This document shows, piece after piece, positions 32,447-40,292 of a DNA stretch of 43,455 nucleotides (positions are counted from its first letter, which is position 1; every line of letters begins with the position of its first letter). Where the stretch lies: the NCBI GenBank assembly GCA_947631995.1, contig CANRNT010000017.1:1-43455 (forward strand), given 5' to 3'. The stretch is from an uncultured Clostridia bacterium (lineage in GTDB: Bacteria; Bacillota; Clostridia; Oscillospirales; Ruminococcaceae). The position numbers and the translations under genes were made by a program. The notes under the pieces were generated by a model. It saw only the letters and a list, made by a program, of their open reading frames with translations. It was not told where the DNA came from and did not search any database.

Positions 32447-33138
32447 TGCTTGAAGCCATAGTTAAAAAATATCAGAAGCAGTATGATATGCTGCCCGGCG
32501 GCGAAAAGTGTACCCTGAAAAGAGAGCTTGACGGCTCCGTAGAGCGCTGTATGACGGTGTATATGTGGCTGTTTATAGTGCTGCTGATGTTCTCCGGCAT
32601 ACTTGGCTGGACGGTGTTTATCGGCGAAGGGCAGCAATATGATCTATCGCGGCTGACGCTTGGCAGCAAGGAGCTGCCGTTTCTGATATTCATTCCGCTG
32701 ATATACATACCCCTGATAGCGTGGGCGAGGGCGGCAAAAAACTGCATACCTATGTATGTTATGTTTCTTTTGTCGATAGGCGGCGCGCTTTGTACAAAAG
32801 GCATTTTACTGCTTTTGACGGTATTCTGCATATACTTTATAACGAGAGAAGTAAGGGTGAAGGCTCTTTCGCGGCTTGAAGGCTATCCCGCCTTTGCGGA
32901 CGAGCAGAAAGAAGGCTATGCGCAGGGGCTTACCTACGAGCAGATAGCCGCCATTGACCGCATAGACGACAGAGAGCTAGACGGAAAAACCGCGCAGGCG
33001 CTTAAAACGCGTATTCTCAGCGGCGATGAAGAAGCATTGAAGGAGCTTGGCGTAAAGCAGCAAAGCGAGGAAATGGACGTGCTGTACGTTCCCGAAGATA
33101 TTGCCTTGGAGGACAGAGATGTTTCAGAGGATAGTTGA
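32446..33138 (+). CDS. Membrane protein of a tandem paralogue set, member 2
   Basis: The 230-residue protein has the same plan as member 1: basic start, four membrane segments (about 37-57, 76-92, 100-115, 118-135), then the motif SRLEGYPAFAD and a charged cytoplasmic tail with ILSGDEEALKELGV and EEMDVLYVPEDIALED. The tail resembles that of member 1. It overlaps member 3 by 20 bases. Function unknown. Confidence 0.78.
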   Translation: MLEAIVKKYQKQYDMLPGGEKCTLKRELDGSVERCMTVYMWLFIVLLMFSGILGWTVFIGEGQQYDLSRLTLGSKELPFLIFIPLIYIPLIAWARAAKNCIPMYVMFLLSIGGALCTKGILLLLTVFCIYFITREVRVKALSRLEGYPAFADEQKEGYAQGLTYEQIAAIDRIDDRELDGKTAQALKTRILSGDEEALKELGVKQQSEEMDVLYVPEDIALEDRDVSEDS

Positions 33139-34039
33139 CGACAAGAGCGCTAAGTATTTTGACCTTTCGCGCGAGGAAAAGATAATGAAGCTGCATGAGG
33201 TGCAGAAAACCGAGGGGCGCATAGCCGACCTGATGTGGTTTCTTGCGGTAACAATGCTGATAGTCGGGCTGTGGATGTCACAGTATTTCGGCTATGGCGG
33301 AATAGAATTTGCGACGGTTTTCTTTGCGGTTGCAAACTCTGCTATGGTGGCTTTCGCGCGGTCCTCAAAAAATGTAATGCCGCTGTATGTGCTGCTTGGT
33401 GTGACACTTCTCTCGGCGATTGCAACTCGGGGCGTGTATACTGCGTTTTTTGTGTATGATGTATTTTTCATATGGGCGGAGCTGCGGCTGATAGCTATGA
33501 AAAATCTGCCCGGCTACCCTCTGTTTGAAGAAGCAAACACCGACAGAATGGATAAAAAACTCACCGAGCGGCAGCTTTACGCATACGAGATAAAACAGCT
33601 CAATGATATAAATTCTACACAAGAGCAGAAAATGCAGGATAAGCAAAATCTTGACAAGATACTCAGCGGCGAAATGGATCTTGACGAGTATCTCGGCGTT
33701 GACAAGCTGCCGGGCGGCGATATGGACAAAGCCAGACAAACGCAGTATGACAAATATAAAGCTTCGCTTTCATATGATGAAAATTACGGCGGCAGTTCTC
33801 TCGGCGACACGGCAGACGAATATTTTGACGACGTTGAAAAGCGCAGGAGAATACAGAAAAAACAGCAGGAAGCAAGAGAGGAAAGACTGGTAAAAAAAGG
33901 TCTCGACGACAGCGCCGAGAACTTTTACAAAAAGTTTGAAAACAGCGGCGGCAAGCTGAATGAAAATGCCGCGCAAGAAAAAATCAAAACAACTTTTCAA
34001 AAAGCTGTAAATTCTTCCGACGGAGGTAGTAATGGTTAA
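33119..34039 (+). CDS. Membrane protein of a tandem paralogue set, member 3
   Basis: The 306-residue protein has four membrane segments (about 35-55, 60-80, 85-100, 103-118), then the motif KNLPGYPLFEE and a long, highly charged cytoplasmic tail (about 135-306). The tail is rich in Lys, Glu, Asp and Gln and probably forms a coiled coil around residues 235-265. ILSGEMDLDEYLGV corresponds to the tail motif of the other two. I chose the ATG at 33119, which has GGAGG seven bases upstream; an earlier alternative start lacks this. It overlaps the next gene by eight bases. Confidence 0.78.
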   Translation: MFQRIVDDKSAKYFDLSREEKIMKLHEVQKTEGRIADLMWFLAVTMLIVGLWMSQYFGYGGIEFATVFFAVANSAMVAFARSSKNVMPLYVLLGVTLLSAIATRGVYTAFFVYDVFFIWAELRLIAMKNLPGYPLFEEANTDRMDKKLTERQLYAYEIKQLNDINSTQEQKMQDKQNLDKILSGEMDLDEYLGVDKLPGGDMDKARQTQYDKYKASLSYDENYGGSSLGDTADEYFDDVEKRRRIQKKQQEAREERLVKKGLDDSAENFYKKFENSGGKLNENAAQEKIKTTFQKAVNSSDGGSNG

Positions 34040-34622
34040 GATAAGAATAAGCGGTATAAGAAATGCCGACGATATCGTTTGCGCAAACGAGGTCCAGCCG
34101 GCGTACATAGGCTTCTCATTCTTTGACGGGCTGTACAGGGTAACGGGAAACATAGCGTCAAAGCTGGTGTATTCGCTTCGCCCCGAGATAAAGACGGTGG
34201 GTATGTTCAGCGATCAGGATATATCCGAGATAACGCCGCTGCTCTCTGCCGGGATAGTGGATATAGTGGAATTGTGCGCCGATGAGAGCAGCGAGTATAT
34301 CGAAGCGCTGAAGCTGCGAACGGAAACAAAAGTCATAAAAAGGTTCTCGCTCAAATGTATCGGCGACGCTGTAAAGATAAACGAAAGCCCCGCCGATTAC
34401 GCTTCGCTGTCTTTGCGTGATATAGCAAGATTTCCAAATATCTCCGAAAGCATAGAAAAGCCGTTTTTCGTGAGGGAAGATGATATAACGGCACAGTCGG
34501 TAAGAGAGATAGTAAGGAATTTTTCTCCGTATGCCATAGATGTTCCGATACGTCAGGAAGCGACGATGAGCGTTAACAGAATGATATTCGGGGAGCTTTG
34601 CGAAGAGGCAGAAAAATACTGA
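34032..34622 (+). CDS. TrpF-like TIM-barrel protein with catalytic residues lost
   Basis: The 196-residue protein aligns by eye with phosphoribosylanthranilate isomerase (TrpF): MVKIRISGIRNADDI at the start, AYIGFSFFDGLYRVT, KTVGMFSD, and YAIDVPIRQE at the end. The catalytic Cys of the usual KICGI is Ser7. The catalytic Asp strand reads YASLSLRD, and the phosphate-binding GGTG and LAGG loops are absent. It is therefore unlikely to isomerise phosphoribosylanthranilate. No other trp gene is nearby. It lies in a coupled operon with membrane proteins and a glycosidase, so a new role is likely; which one is unknown. Confidence 0.75.
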   Translation: MVKIRISGIRNADDIVCANEVQPAYIGFSFFDGLYRVTGNIASKLVYSLRPEIKTVGMFSDQDISEITPLLSAGIVDIVELCADESSEYIEALKLRTETKVIKRFSLKCIGDAVKINESPADYASLSLRDIARFPNISESIEKPFFVREDDITAQSVREIVRNFSPYAIDVPIRQEATMSVNRMIFGELCEEAEKY

Positions 34623-34652
34623 CATAACAGCGGCTAGCAGGGAGAAAATAAT

Positions 34653-35624
34653 ATGGACAGATTGTTTTGCAAGGGATATACATGGGGAGCGTTTTCAAAA
34701 AGCGGAGAGTATATGACAGACTATGCCAAAAGGTCAATGGAGCGGCTGCTCTATGACGGCATAGACTGGATATGTATCCCGGTAAACGCTTTTCAGGAAA
34801 GCTATATGTCAGTCTGCGTACACCCTGTATACGGCAGAACGCAGACCGACGAGGACGTTGTGTACGCAATAAATATGGCGAAAGAAATGGGTCTTAAAGT
34901 GTGCCTGAAGCCTATGGTGGACTGCCTTGACGGAGTTTGGAGAGCAAGGATACATTTTCCCGAGGAGGGGAGAGCCGATTATATAGGCAGGTGGTTTGCG
35001 TCGTATACGGCTTTTATGCTGCACTATGCCGCTATAGCGGAGAAAACAGGCTGCGAAATGCTTTGTACGGGCTGCGAGATGGACGGAATGGACGTGTGCC
35101 ATGAAAGAGTGTGCGCCATGATAGCAAAGGTAAGAGAGGTCTATCACGGCATGATTATGCACAACATAAACCACGACGACGAGTTCAAATATCCTTGGCT
35201 GTCGGCGGTGGACGTTATAGGCATATCGGCGTATTACAGGCTTACGGACGGCGAGGACGTGTGTATCGAAAGAATGACGCGCTCTTGGGCTGAGATAAGG
35301 GACAGGCTCGTGATAATGCACGAAAAGTATCAAAGGCCGATAATGTTCGCCGAGATAGGCATACGAAACGAGCACGGCTGCTCAAAGTACCCATACGATT
35401 TTCACCACAGAGAGAACGTCCCTCTCGATGAGGACGAGCAGGCTGATTTTTATCAGTCGGCGCTGGATACCTTCTGGAATGAGCCTTGGTTCGCGGGATT
35501 TTTCTGGTGGGACTGGAAAGTAAGGCTCACCGAGGAAAACAAGATACACGAAAACAGAGATTTCACCGTATACGGCAAAAAAGCCGAGAGCGTCCTTAAA
35601 CGGTGGTATACGGGTGAAAAGTGA
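34653..35624 (+). CDS. GH113-like glycoside hydrolase, probably cytoplasmic
   Basis: The 323-residue TIM-barrel protein has no signal peptide. It resembles GH113 beta-mannanases: KGYTWGAFSKSGEY at the start, DWICIPVNAFQ, GLKVCLKPMVD, VWRARIHF, the acid/base motif CTGCEMDGM (Glu142), VIGISAYY, and the nucleophile motif IMFAEIGIRN (Glu234), with GFFWWDWK near the end. The spacing of the two glutamates is as expected for the family. The likely substrate is a beta-mannan or manno-oligosaccharide, but specificity cannot be read from sequence. A GGAG site precedes the start, 30 bases after the TrpF-like gene. Confidence 0.83.
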   Translation: MDRLFCKGYTWGAFSKSGEYMTDYAKRSMERLLYDGIDWICIPVNAFQESYMSVCVHPVYGRTQTDEDVVYAINMAKEMGLKVCLKPMVDCLDGVWRARIHFPEEGRADYIGRWFASYTAFMLHYAAIAEKTGCEMLCTGCEMDGMDVCHERVCAMIAKVREVYHGMIMHNINHDDEFKYPWLSAVDVIGISAYYRLTDGEDVCIERMTRSWAEIRDRLVIMHEKYQRPIMFAEIGIRNEHGCSKYPYDFHHRENVPLDEDEQADFYQSALDTFWNEPWFAGFFWWDWKVRLTEENKIHENRDFTVYGKKAESVLKRWYTGEK

Positions 35625-35670
35625 GCGTTAGGCAAGCGGCTATTGTAATCAAATTGTAGTCGTTTTGTCG

Positions 35671-35700
35671 TTGCATTGATACCATATGGTGTGATATAAT
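35671..35700 (+). promoter_or_regulatory. Sigma-A promoter of the L,D-transpeptidase gene
   Basis: TTGCAT (35671-35676), 18-base spacer, TATAAT (35695-35700). The spacer contains the palindrome ACCATATGGT (35681-35690), a possible regulator site. Confidence 0.7.
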
Positions 35701-35768
35701 ATAGATTGGATAATTATGATGTCGTATTATGCGGCACCGTATCTTAAAGACTATGAAAGGAAACGGCT

Positions 35769-37544
35769 ATGGATAACACTATCGACATTAAAGCAGCGGA
35801 CGAATACGCCGGCAGCAGCGCTGTTGAGGAAAGACAGAAGAAAGCTAAGCTCATGGCTCAGAAAATAGCTATGAGTATGGGCGGCGACAGCGACCCTTCG
35901 GATAAGCCTGTTTCGGAAGCAGCGTACTCTGAAGAACCGACACGGGAAAGAACTGCCCCGTCAAGGCCGATAAGACCTGCCGCGGCACAAAGAAGTCCGC
36001 AGGGACAGAGAAACCGTTCGTCATCGGGTACAAACGGCAGAGCGGCGCGTTCGGGAAGCGAAAGATATTCGTCGCAGAGAGGACGCAGCGGCGGAAAGAA
36101 CGGCAAAAGACGCAAGAAAAAGTCGTCGAGCGCAGGAGCGATAATAGGATTTCTGCTGGGCTTTATAGTAGTCCTGATAGGCGTGGGATATTTTATCGGA
36201 CTTATGCTCACAAACGGCAAGTTCCTCCCGCATACTTCCATAAACGGCAAAGATGTTAGCAGAATGACCCTTGCGGAGGCTACCGAGGCTCTCAAGCCCG
36301 AGGAAGAAACAGGTCTTGTCGTTTATAAGGCTGACGGAAGTACGGTCATCATACCTGCAAAGGATTTTGATTACGGCGACGATACCGAGCAGCAGATACA
36401 GAAAATATATTCTGGCATAAACAGAAAATTGTGGTTCAAGTCGTTGTTTACCGAGTTCAATTATAAGTTTGAGTCAAAGAAAACATATGACGAGGATAAG
36501 CTAAGTCAGGAGCTTGATAACGTGGTATGGGGCGTTACCGAATCCCGCAATGCATATATCACGCATACCGACGAGGGCTTTGTGATAGTTGACGCCGTGC
36601 AGGGAGATAAGGTGGATTACAGCGTACTGAAGCCTTATATACTTCAGCAGGTCAGAAAGGGTAATTTTACCGTAAAAATAACAGACTGCGACTGCCTTGA
36701 AAAGGCTGAGATACAGGCCGAGGATCTTCAGGATAAGCTGGATCTTTATAACCAACTGGGAGATTTCACGATCAGTATCGACTTTGACTATACGCAGGAG
36801 CAGATAACTCTTGACGATTACAGCTCGTGGGTAAGGTTCAGCGAAGACGGAACCTCATATACTATCGACAGAAACGAGGTAGCGCAGTTCGTGGGATATC
36901 TTGCTGATACCTATGATACCTACGGCACGCCGAGATTGATACACACGACGCTTCAGGGCGATAAATATGTCCAGCAGGGCAAGCAGGGAACATATGGCTG
37001 GATGATAGACCAGGAAGCCACGACGGATCTGCTTATGCGGCTTATAGAAGAGGGTCAGACCGTTACGACTGACCCGATATACGCAACGCGTCTTGACAAT
37101 GACGGTATAGCGTTCTTCACATATGCGGGCATAGAGAGCGCAAGGTCTGCCGAGTCCGATATAGGCAATACCTACATCGAGGTAGACCTGACGGCACAGC
37201 ATATCTGGTTCTATAATAACGGTCAGCTTGCCTTTGAGACAGACCAGGTAGTTTCGGGACTTCCTACCGATGAGAGCAGGATAACCCCCGAGGGTATATA
37301 CGAGGTACTGGATAAAGAAAGCCCTGCGCTTATGAGCGGCGACGGTTATACGAACGTAAGAGCGGAATACTTTATAAGAGTTTCGTATGAGGGAATAGGC
37401 TTCCACGACCTGAGCAGAAGAGCCTACGGCGGCGAGATATACAAGACTGACGGTTCGCACGGCTGTCTGAATATGAAGCTCGCAGAGGTAAAAGAGCTGT
37501 ATAATATGGTACCCGGCGGAACACCCGTAATAATGTACTACTAA
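35769..37544 (+). CDS. Membrane-anchored L,D-transpeptidase (YkuD) with PG-binding-like domain
   Basis: The 591-residue protein has a disordered basic cytoplasmic head (about 1-118), one membrane helix (about 123-145), and tandem extracytoplasmic PG-binding-4-like domains (about 150-450; INGKDVSRMTLAEATEAL). The C-terminal YkuD domain (about 470-591) contains the catalytic motif GSHGCLNM (His564, Cys566) preceded by GFHD. It should form 3-3 cross-links or attach proteins to peptidoglycan outside the membrane, as in the ErfK/YbiS/YcfS group. It is monocistronic, with its own promoter and terminator. Confidence 0.92.
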   Translation: MDNTIDIKAADEYAGSSAVEERQKKAKLMAQKIAMSMGGDSDPSDKPVSEAAYSEEPTRERTAPSRPIRPAAAQRSPQGQRNRSSSGTNGRAARSGSERYSSQRGRSGGKNGKRRKKKSSSAGAIIGFLLGFIVVLIGVGYFIGLMLTNGKFLPHTSINGKDVSRMTLAEATEALKPEEETGLVVYKADGSTVIIPAKDFDYGDDTEQQIQKIYSGINRKLWFKSLFTEFNYKFESKKTYDEDKLSQELDNVVWGVTESRNAYITHTDEGFVIVDAVQGDKVDYSVLKPYILQQVRKGNFTVKITDCDCLEKAEIQAEDLQDKLDLYNQLGDFTISIDFDYTQEQITLDDYSSWVRFSEDGTSYTIDRNEVAQFVGYLADTYDTYGTPRLIHTTLQGDKYVQQGKQGTYGWMIDQEATTDLLMRLIEEGQTVTTDPIYATRLDNDGIAFFTYAGIESARSAESDIGNTYIEVDLTAQHIWFYNNGQLAFETDQVVSGLPTDESRITPEGIYEVLDKESPALMSGDGYTNVRAEYFIRVSYEGIGFHDLSRRAYGGEIYKTDGSHGCLNMKLAEVKELYNMVPGGTPVIMYY

Positions 37545-37565
37545 GGTAAGCATAAAAGCAAAACA

Positions 37566-37596
37566 AAAACTCCGGCTTTTGGTCGGAGTTTTTTTG
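37566..37596. terminator. Terminator after the L,D-transpeptidase gene
   Basis: AACTCCG (37568-37574) pairs with CGGAGTT (37584-37590), with a T run after it and an A run before it, so it probably also serves the convergent ATPase gene. Confidence 0.88.
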
Positions 37597-37611
37597 TGTG
37601 TATTTTTTGTA

Positions 37612-39477
37612 TTATTTTGTGCCGTCGTATGCAAGCGTTCGCATACCGTTTATTATCGCCAGCACCGAAACGCCCACGTCCGCAAAAACCGCCAGCCACA
37701 TTCCCGCTATGCCCAGCGCACCCAGCACCAGCACAAGAGCTTTCACCGTAAGCGCAAAGGTTATGTTTTCGTAGACTATGCGCTGCGTTTTGCGTGAGAT
37801 GTTCACGGCAGCAGGCAGCTTTGAAAGCTTGTCGTCCATAAGCACCACGTCCGCCGCTTCTATTGCCGCGTCGCTGCCCAGCGCACCCATTGCAATTCCT
37901 ATGTCGGCGCGTGTGAGTACGGGAGCGTCGTTTATGCCGTCGCCAACGAACGCCACCGCGCTTTTATCGTCAAGCAGGCTTTCAACCACCGCTACCTTGT
38001 CGGACGGCATAAGCTTTGCGTGGTATTCATCTATGCCCAGCGTTTGAGCAACGCTTTTAGCCGTTTTCTCCTCGTCGCCCGTAAGCATAACGGTGCGTAT
38101 GCCGCTTGACTTGAATTGCTTTATAGCCTGAGCGCTGTCGGGCTTTATCTCATCGGAAATTACTATGCAGCCGATATATTTTCCCTGCGCCGCAACGTGT
38201 ACGCAAGTGCCTGCGGCTTCAACATCACGGAGCGGAACGTGTTTTTCTTCCAGTAAAGCCTTGTTGCCGACAAGTATGTCCTTTCCGCCTATGACGGCTC
38301 TTACGCCCTTGCCTGCGCTCTCCTGCTGGTTTTCAATAAGCGAGGGGTCAATTTCTTTGCCGTATGCCTCAACGATAGATATCGCGATAGGGTGCGAAGA
38401 GTAGCTCTCGCAGTATGCCGCGTACTTTAGCACGTCTTCTTGCGTGCAGCCGTTTTCGGCACGCACGGAAGTTACCTTGAAGCTGCCCTTTGTCAGCGTG
38501 CCCGTCTTGTCAAGCGCAACGGTCTTCACCTGCGACAGCCTTTCAAGATAGCACGAGCCTTTTATGAGTATGCCTTGCTTTGACGCCGCACCTATGCCGC
38601 CGAAAAAGGATATCGGCACAGAGATAACAAGTGCGCACGGACACGACACTACCAGAAATATCAGCGCGCGGTGTATCCATTTTGCCCATTGACCCGTTAT
38701 CAGCGAGGGTATCACAGCCAAAAGCAACGCACCTACTACCACCGCAGGCGTGTAGTACCTTGCAAACCGCGTGATGAAAGCTTCGCTCTTGCTTTTCTTC
38801 TCTGAAGCCGCTTCGACCAGCTCCAGTATTCGCGCCACCGTAGACTGCGAAAATTCGCAGTTTGTTTTTATGCGTATCATAGCGGTTAAATTTATGCCGC
38901 CGCTTGTCACATTATCGCCGCAGCTTGCGTCAACGGGTATGCTCTCACCCGTCAGTGCCGCGCAGTTGAGGGAAGTATTGCCCTCTATTATAACGCCGTC
39001 TATCGGTATGCGCTCGCCGACGTTCACCTGTATTATATCGCCCTCGTGAACGTCCTCGGCAGCCACCTCGGTAATAACGCCGTCTTTCACAAGGTTTACG
39101 GTGTCGGGCTTCAGCTCCATAAGCGAGGATATAGACCCTCTCGATTTTCCTACCGCAATGCTCTCAAAAAGCTCACCTATCTGATAAAACAGCATAACCG
39201 CCACAGCTTCGGGGTATTCGCGTATTATCATGGCAACAACGGTAGCCAGCAGCATAAGGAAATTTTCGTCAAATATCTGACCGTGCGCTATGTTGCGCAA
39301 AGCCTTTGTTATAACGCCTCTGCCGACTATAAGATACGGCACAAGGTACATCACCAGCACCGCCCACCACGGTATTTTGTTAGCCGTTGGCAGTACCTTT
39401 AGTAGTACAGTTACAGTCGCGAACAGCACCGCGCACAGCAGTATGTCGCGCAGCTTTCGTTTCTGACTTTTGCTCAT
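37612..39477 (-). CDS. Heavy-metal P1B-type ATPase (Cd/Zn/Pb exporter type)
   Basis: The 621-residue pump has all P-type motifs: the TGES actuator motif, the metal-site motif CPC (Cys279-Pro280-Cys281) in a membrane helix, DKTGT (Asp323 is phosphorylated), an HP motif (SSHPIA), GDGINDAP near the end, and eight or so membrane helices. The CPC type together with the CadC-like repressor points to export of Cd2+, Zn2+ or Pb2+. It lacks the usual N-terminal HMA domain, which is encoded separately by the next gene upstream (14-base gap). Confidence 0.93.
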   Translation of the reverse strand: MSKSQKRKLRDILLCAVLFATVTVLLKVLPTANKIPWWAVLVMYLVPYLIVGRGVITKALRNIAHGQIFDENFLMLLATVVAMIIREYPEAVAVMLFYQIGELFESIAVGKSRGSISSLMELKPDTVNLVKDGVITEVAAEDVHEGDIIQVNVGERIPIDGVIIEGNTSLNCAALTGESIPVDASCGDNVTSGGINLTAMIRIKTNCEFSQSTVARILELVEAASEKKSKSEAFITRFARYYTPAVVVGALLLAVIPSLITGQWAKWIHRALIFLVVSCPCALVISVPISFFGGIGAASKQGILIKGSCYLERLSQVKTVALDKTGTLTKGSFKVTSVRAENGCTQEDVLKYAAYCESYSSHPIAISIVEAYGKEIDPSLIENQQESAGKGVRAVIGGKDILVGNKALLEEKHVPLRDVEAAGTCVHVAAQGKYIGCIVISDEIKPDSAQAIKQFKSSGIRTVMLTGDEEKTAKSVAQTLGIDEYHAKLMPSDKVAVVESLLDDKSAVAFVGDGINDAPVLTRADIGIAMGALGSDAAIEAADVVLMDDKLSKLPAAVNISRKTQRIVYENITFALTVKALVLVLGALGIAGMWLAVFADVGVSVLAIINGMRTLAYDGTK

Positions 39478-39490
39478 TCTGGGTCGCCCC

Positions 39491-39709
39491 TTACAAAATT
39501 ATAGTGCAGTCGGGTTCTATCTTGCGGCAGGCTTTAACAGCCTTTTTCATTATGCTGTCAAAGCTTTTCTCGTCCGCGTCTATGGTCATTCTCTGCGCCA
39601 TAAAGCTTATAGAGCAGTCATTCACCCCGGGAATGTTCTTGATAGCGTTTTCCATTTTAGCGGCGCAGTTCGCGCAGTCTAAGTCTTCAAGCTTGTATGT
39701 CTTTTTCAT
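39491..39709 (-). CDS. Stand-alone heavy-metal-associated (HMA) domain protein
   Basis: The 72-residue ferredoxin-like HMA protein has the metal-binding loop LDCANCAAKM (CxxC, residues 11-14 region). It corresponds to the N-terminal domain missing from the adjacent pump and probably delivers metal to it. The ATG at 39709 has AAAGGAG upstream; a longer start is in frame but has no good site. Confidence 0.9.
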   Translation of the reverse strand: MKKTYKLEDLDCANCAAKMENAIKNIPGVNDCSISFMAQRMTIDADEKSFDSIMKKAVKACRKIEPDCTIIL

Positions 39710-39728
39710 GGTAAAAACTCCTTTAAAA

Positions 39729-40085
39729 TTATTCAAAAATATGCTCCATGCCTTGGTTGACTATCGAGCGTACATGGTCGTCTGCAAGAAAATATATAAC
39801 GGATTTTCCCTCGCGGCGGCTGGTTATCAGCTTTGATGATTTAAGTATGCGAAGCTGATGTGAGATAGCGCTCTGCGTCATGCCGAGTATCTCTGCAATA
39901 TCGCAAACGCACATCTCCGACTCCAGCAGAACGTACATTATCTTCATTCTCGTCGTATCGCCGAACATCTTGAAAAGGTCTGCTAAGTCGTAAATTGCCT
40001 CTTCATCGGGCAGAAGCTTTTTTACCTTTTCTACAATATCTTCGTGAACGCATTGAGTTTCACAAAGCTGCATATCGTCTGCCAT
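39729..40085 (-). CDS. ArsR/SmtB-family metal-responsive repressor, CadC-like
   Basis: The 118-residue winged-helix repressor has the CadC metal site: Cys8 and Cys12 in the N-terminal arm and Cys59-x-Cys61 in the ECVCD-like motif of helix 3 (here EMCVCD). These bind Cd2+, Pb2+ or Zn2+. A second Asp/His set in the last helix (DDHVRSIVNQGMEH) fits the SmtB-type zinc site. The DNA-recognition helix is TQSAISHQLRILKSSKL. It is the first gene of the operon and should release its operator when metal binds. Confidence 0.92.
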   Translation of the reverse strand: MADDMQLCETQCVHEDIVEKVKKLLPDEEAIYDLADLFKMFGDTTRMKIMYVLLESEMCVCDIAEILGMTQSAISHQLRILKSSKLITSRREGKSVIYFLADDHVRSIVNQGMEHIFE

Positions 40086-40132
40086 GTTTATTCCTCCTTA
40101 AAATGAATATATCATCATTTATTCAAACGAAC

Positions 40133-40152
40133 ATTTGAACATCTGTTCATAT
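40133..40152. promoter_or_regulatory. CadC/SmtB-type operator
   Basis: TGAACA-TC-TGTTCA (40136-40149) with outer AT pairs is the classic inverted repeat bound by ArsR/SmtB zinc or cadmium repressors. It overlaps the -10 box and start site of the minus-strand promoter. A second inverted repeat, TGAATA...TATTCA (40104-40125), lies between it and the gene. Confidence 0.85.
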
Positions 40153-40179
40153 GTTAACACATTATATGCCGTATGTCAA
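40151..40179 (-). promoter_or_regulatory. Promoter of the metal-export operon
   Basis: On the minus strand TTGACA (40174-40179), 17-base spacer, TAACAT (40151-40156). Confidence 0.75.
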
Positions 40180-40219
40180 TACCCTGTGACGAATTTTTAT
40201 AAATTGTTCAAAAAAGCGG

Positions 40220-40248
40220 TTGCAATTTGCTGAAAAGTAGTGTATAAT
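40220..40248 (+). promoter_or_regulatory. Sigma-A promoter of pta
   Basis: TTGCAA (40220-40225), 17-base spacer, TATAAT (40243-40248), 45 bases before the start codon. Confidence 0.83.
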
Positions 40249-40292
40249 ATCCATATGGAAATATACTAAATTTACTTTAGGAGGAAAAATAT

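Noticed and set aside
34032-34622. Calling this gene a functional trpF
   Set aside because: Catalytic Cys and Asp positions and phosphate-binding loops are not conserved, and no tryptophan genes are nearby.
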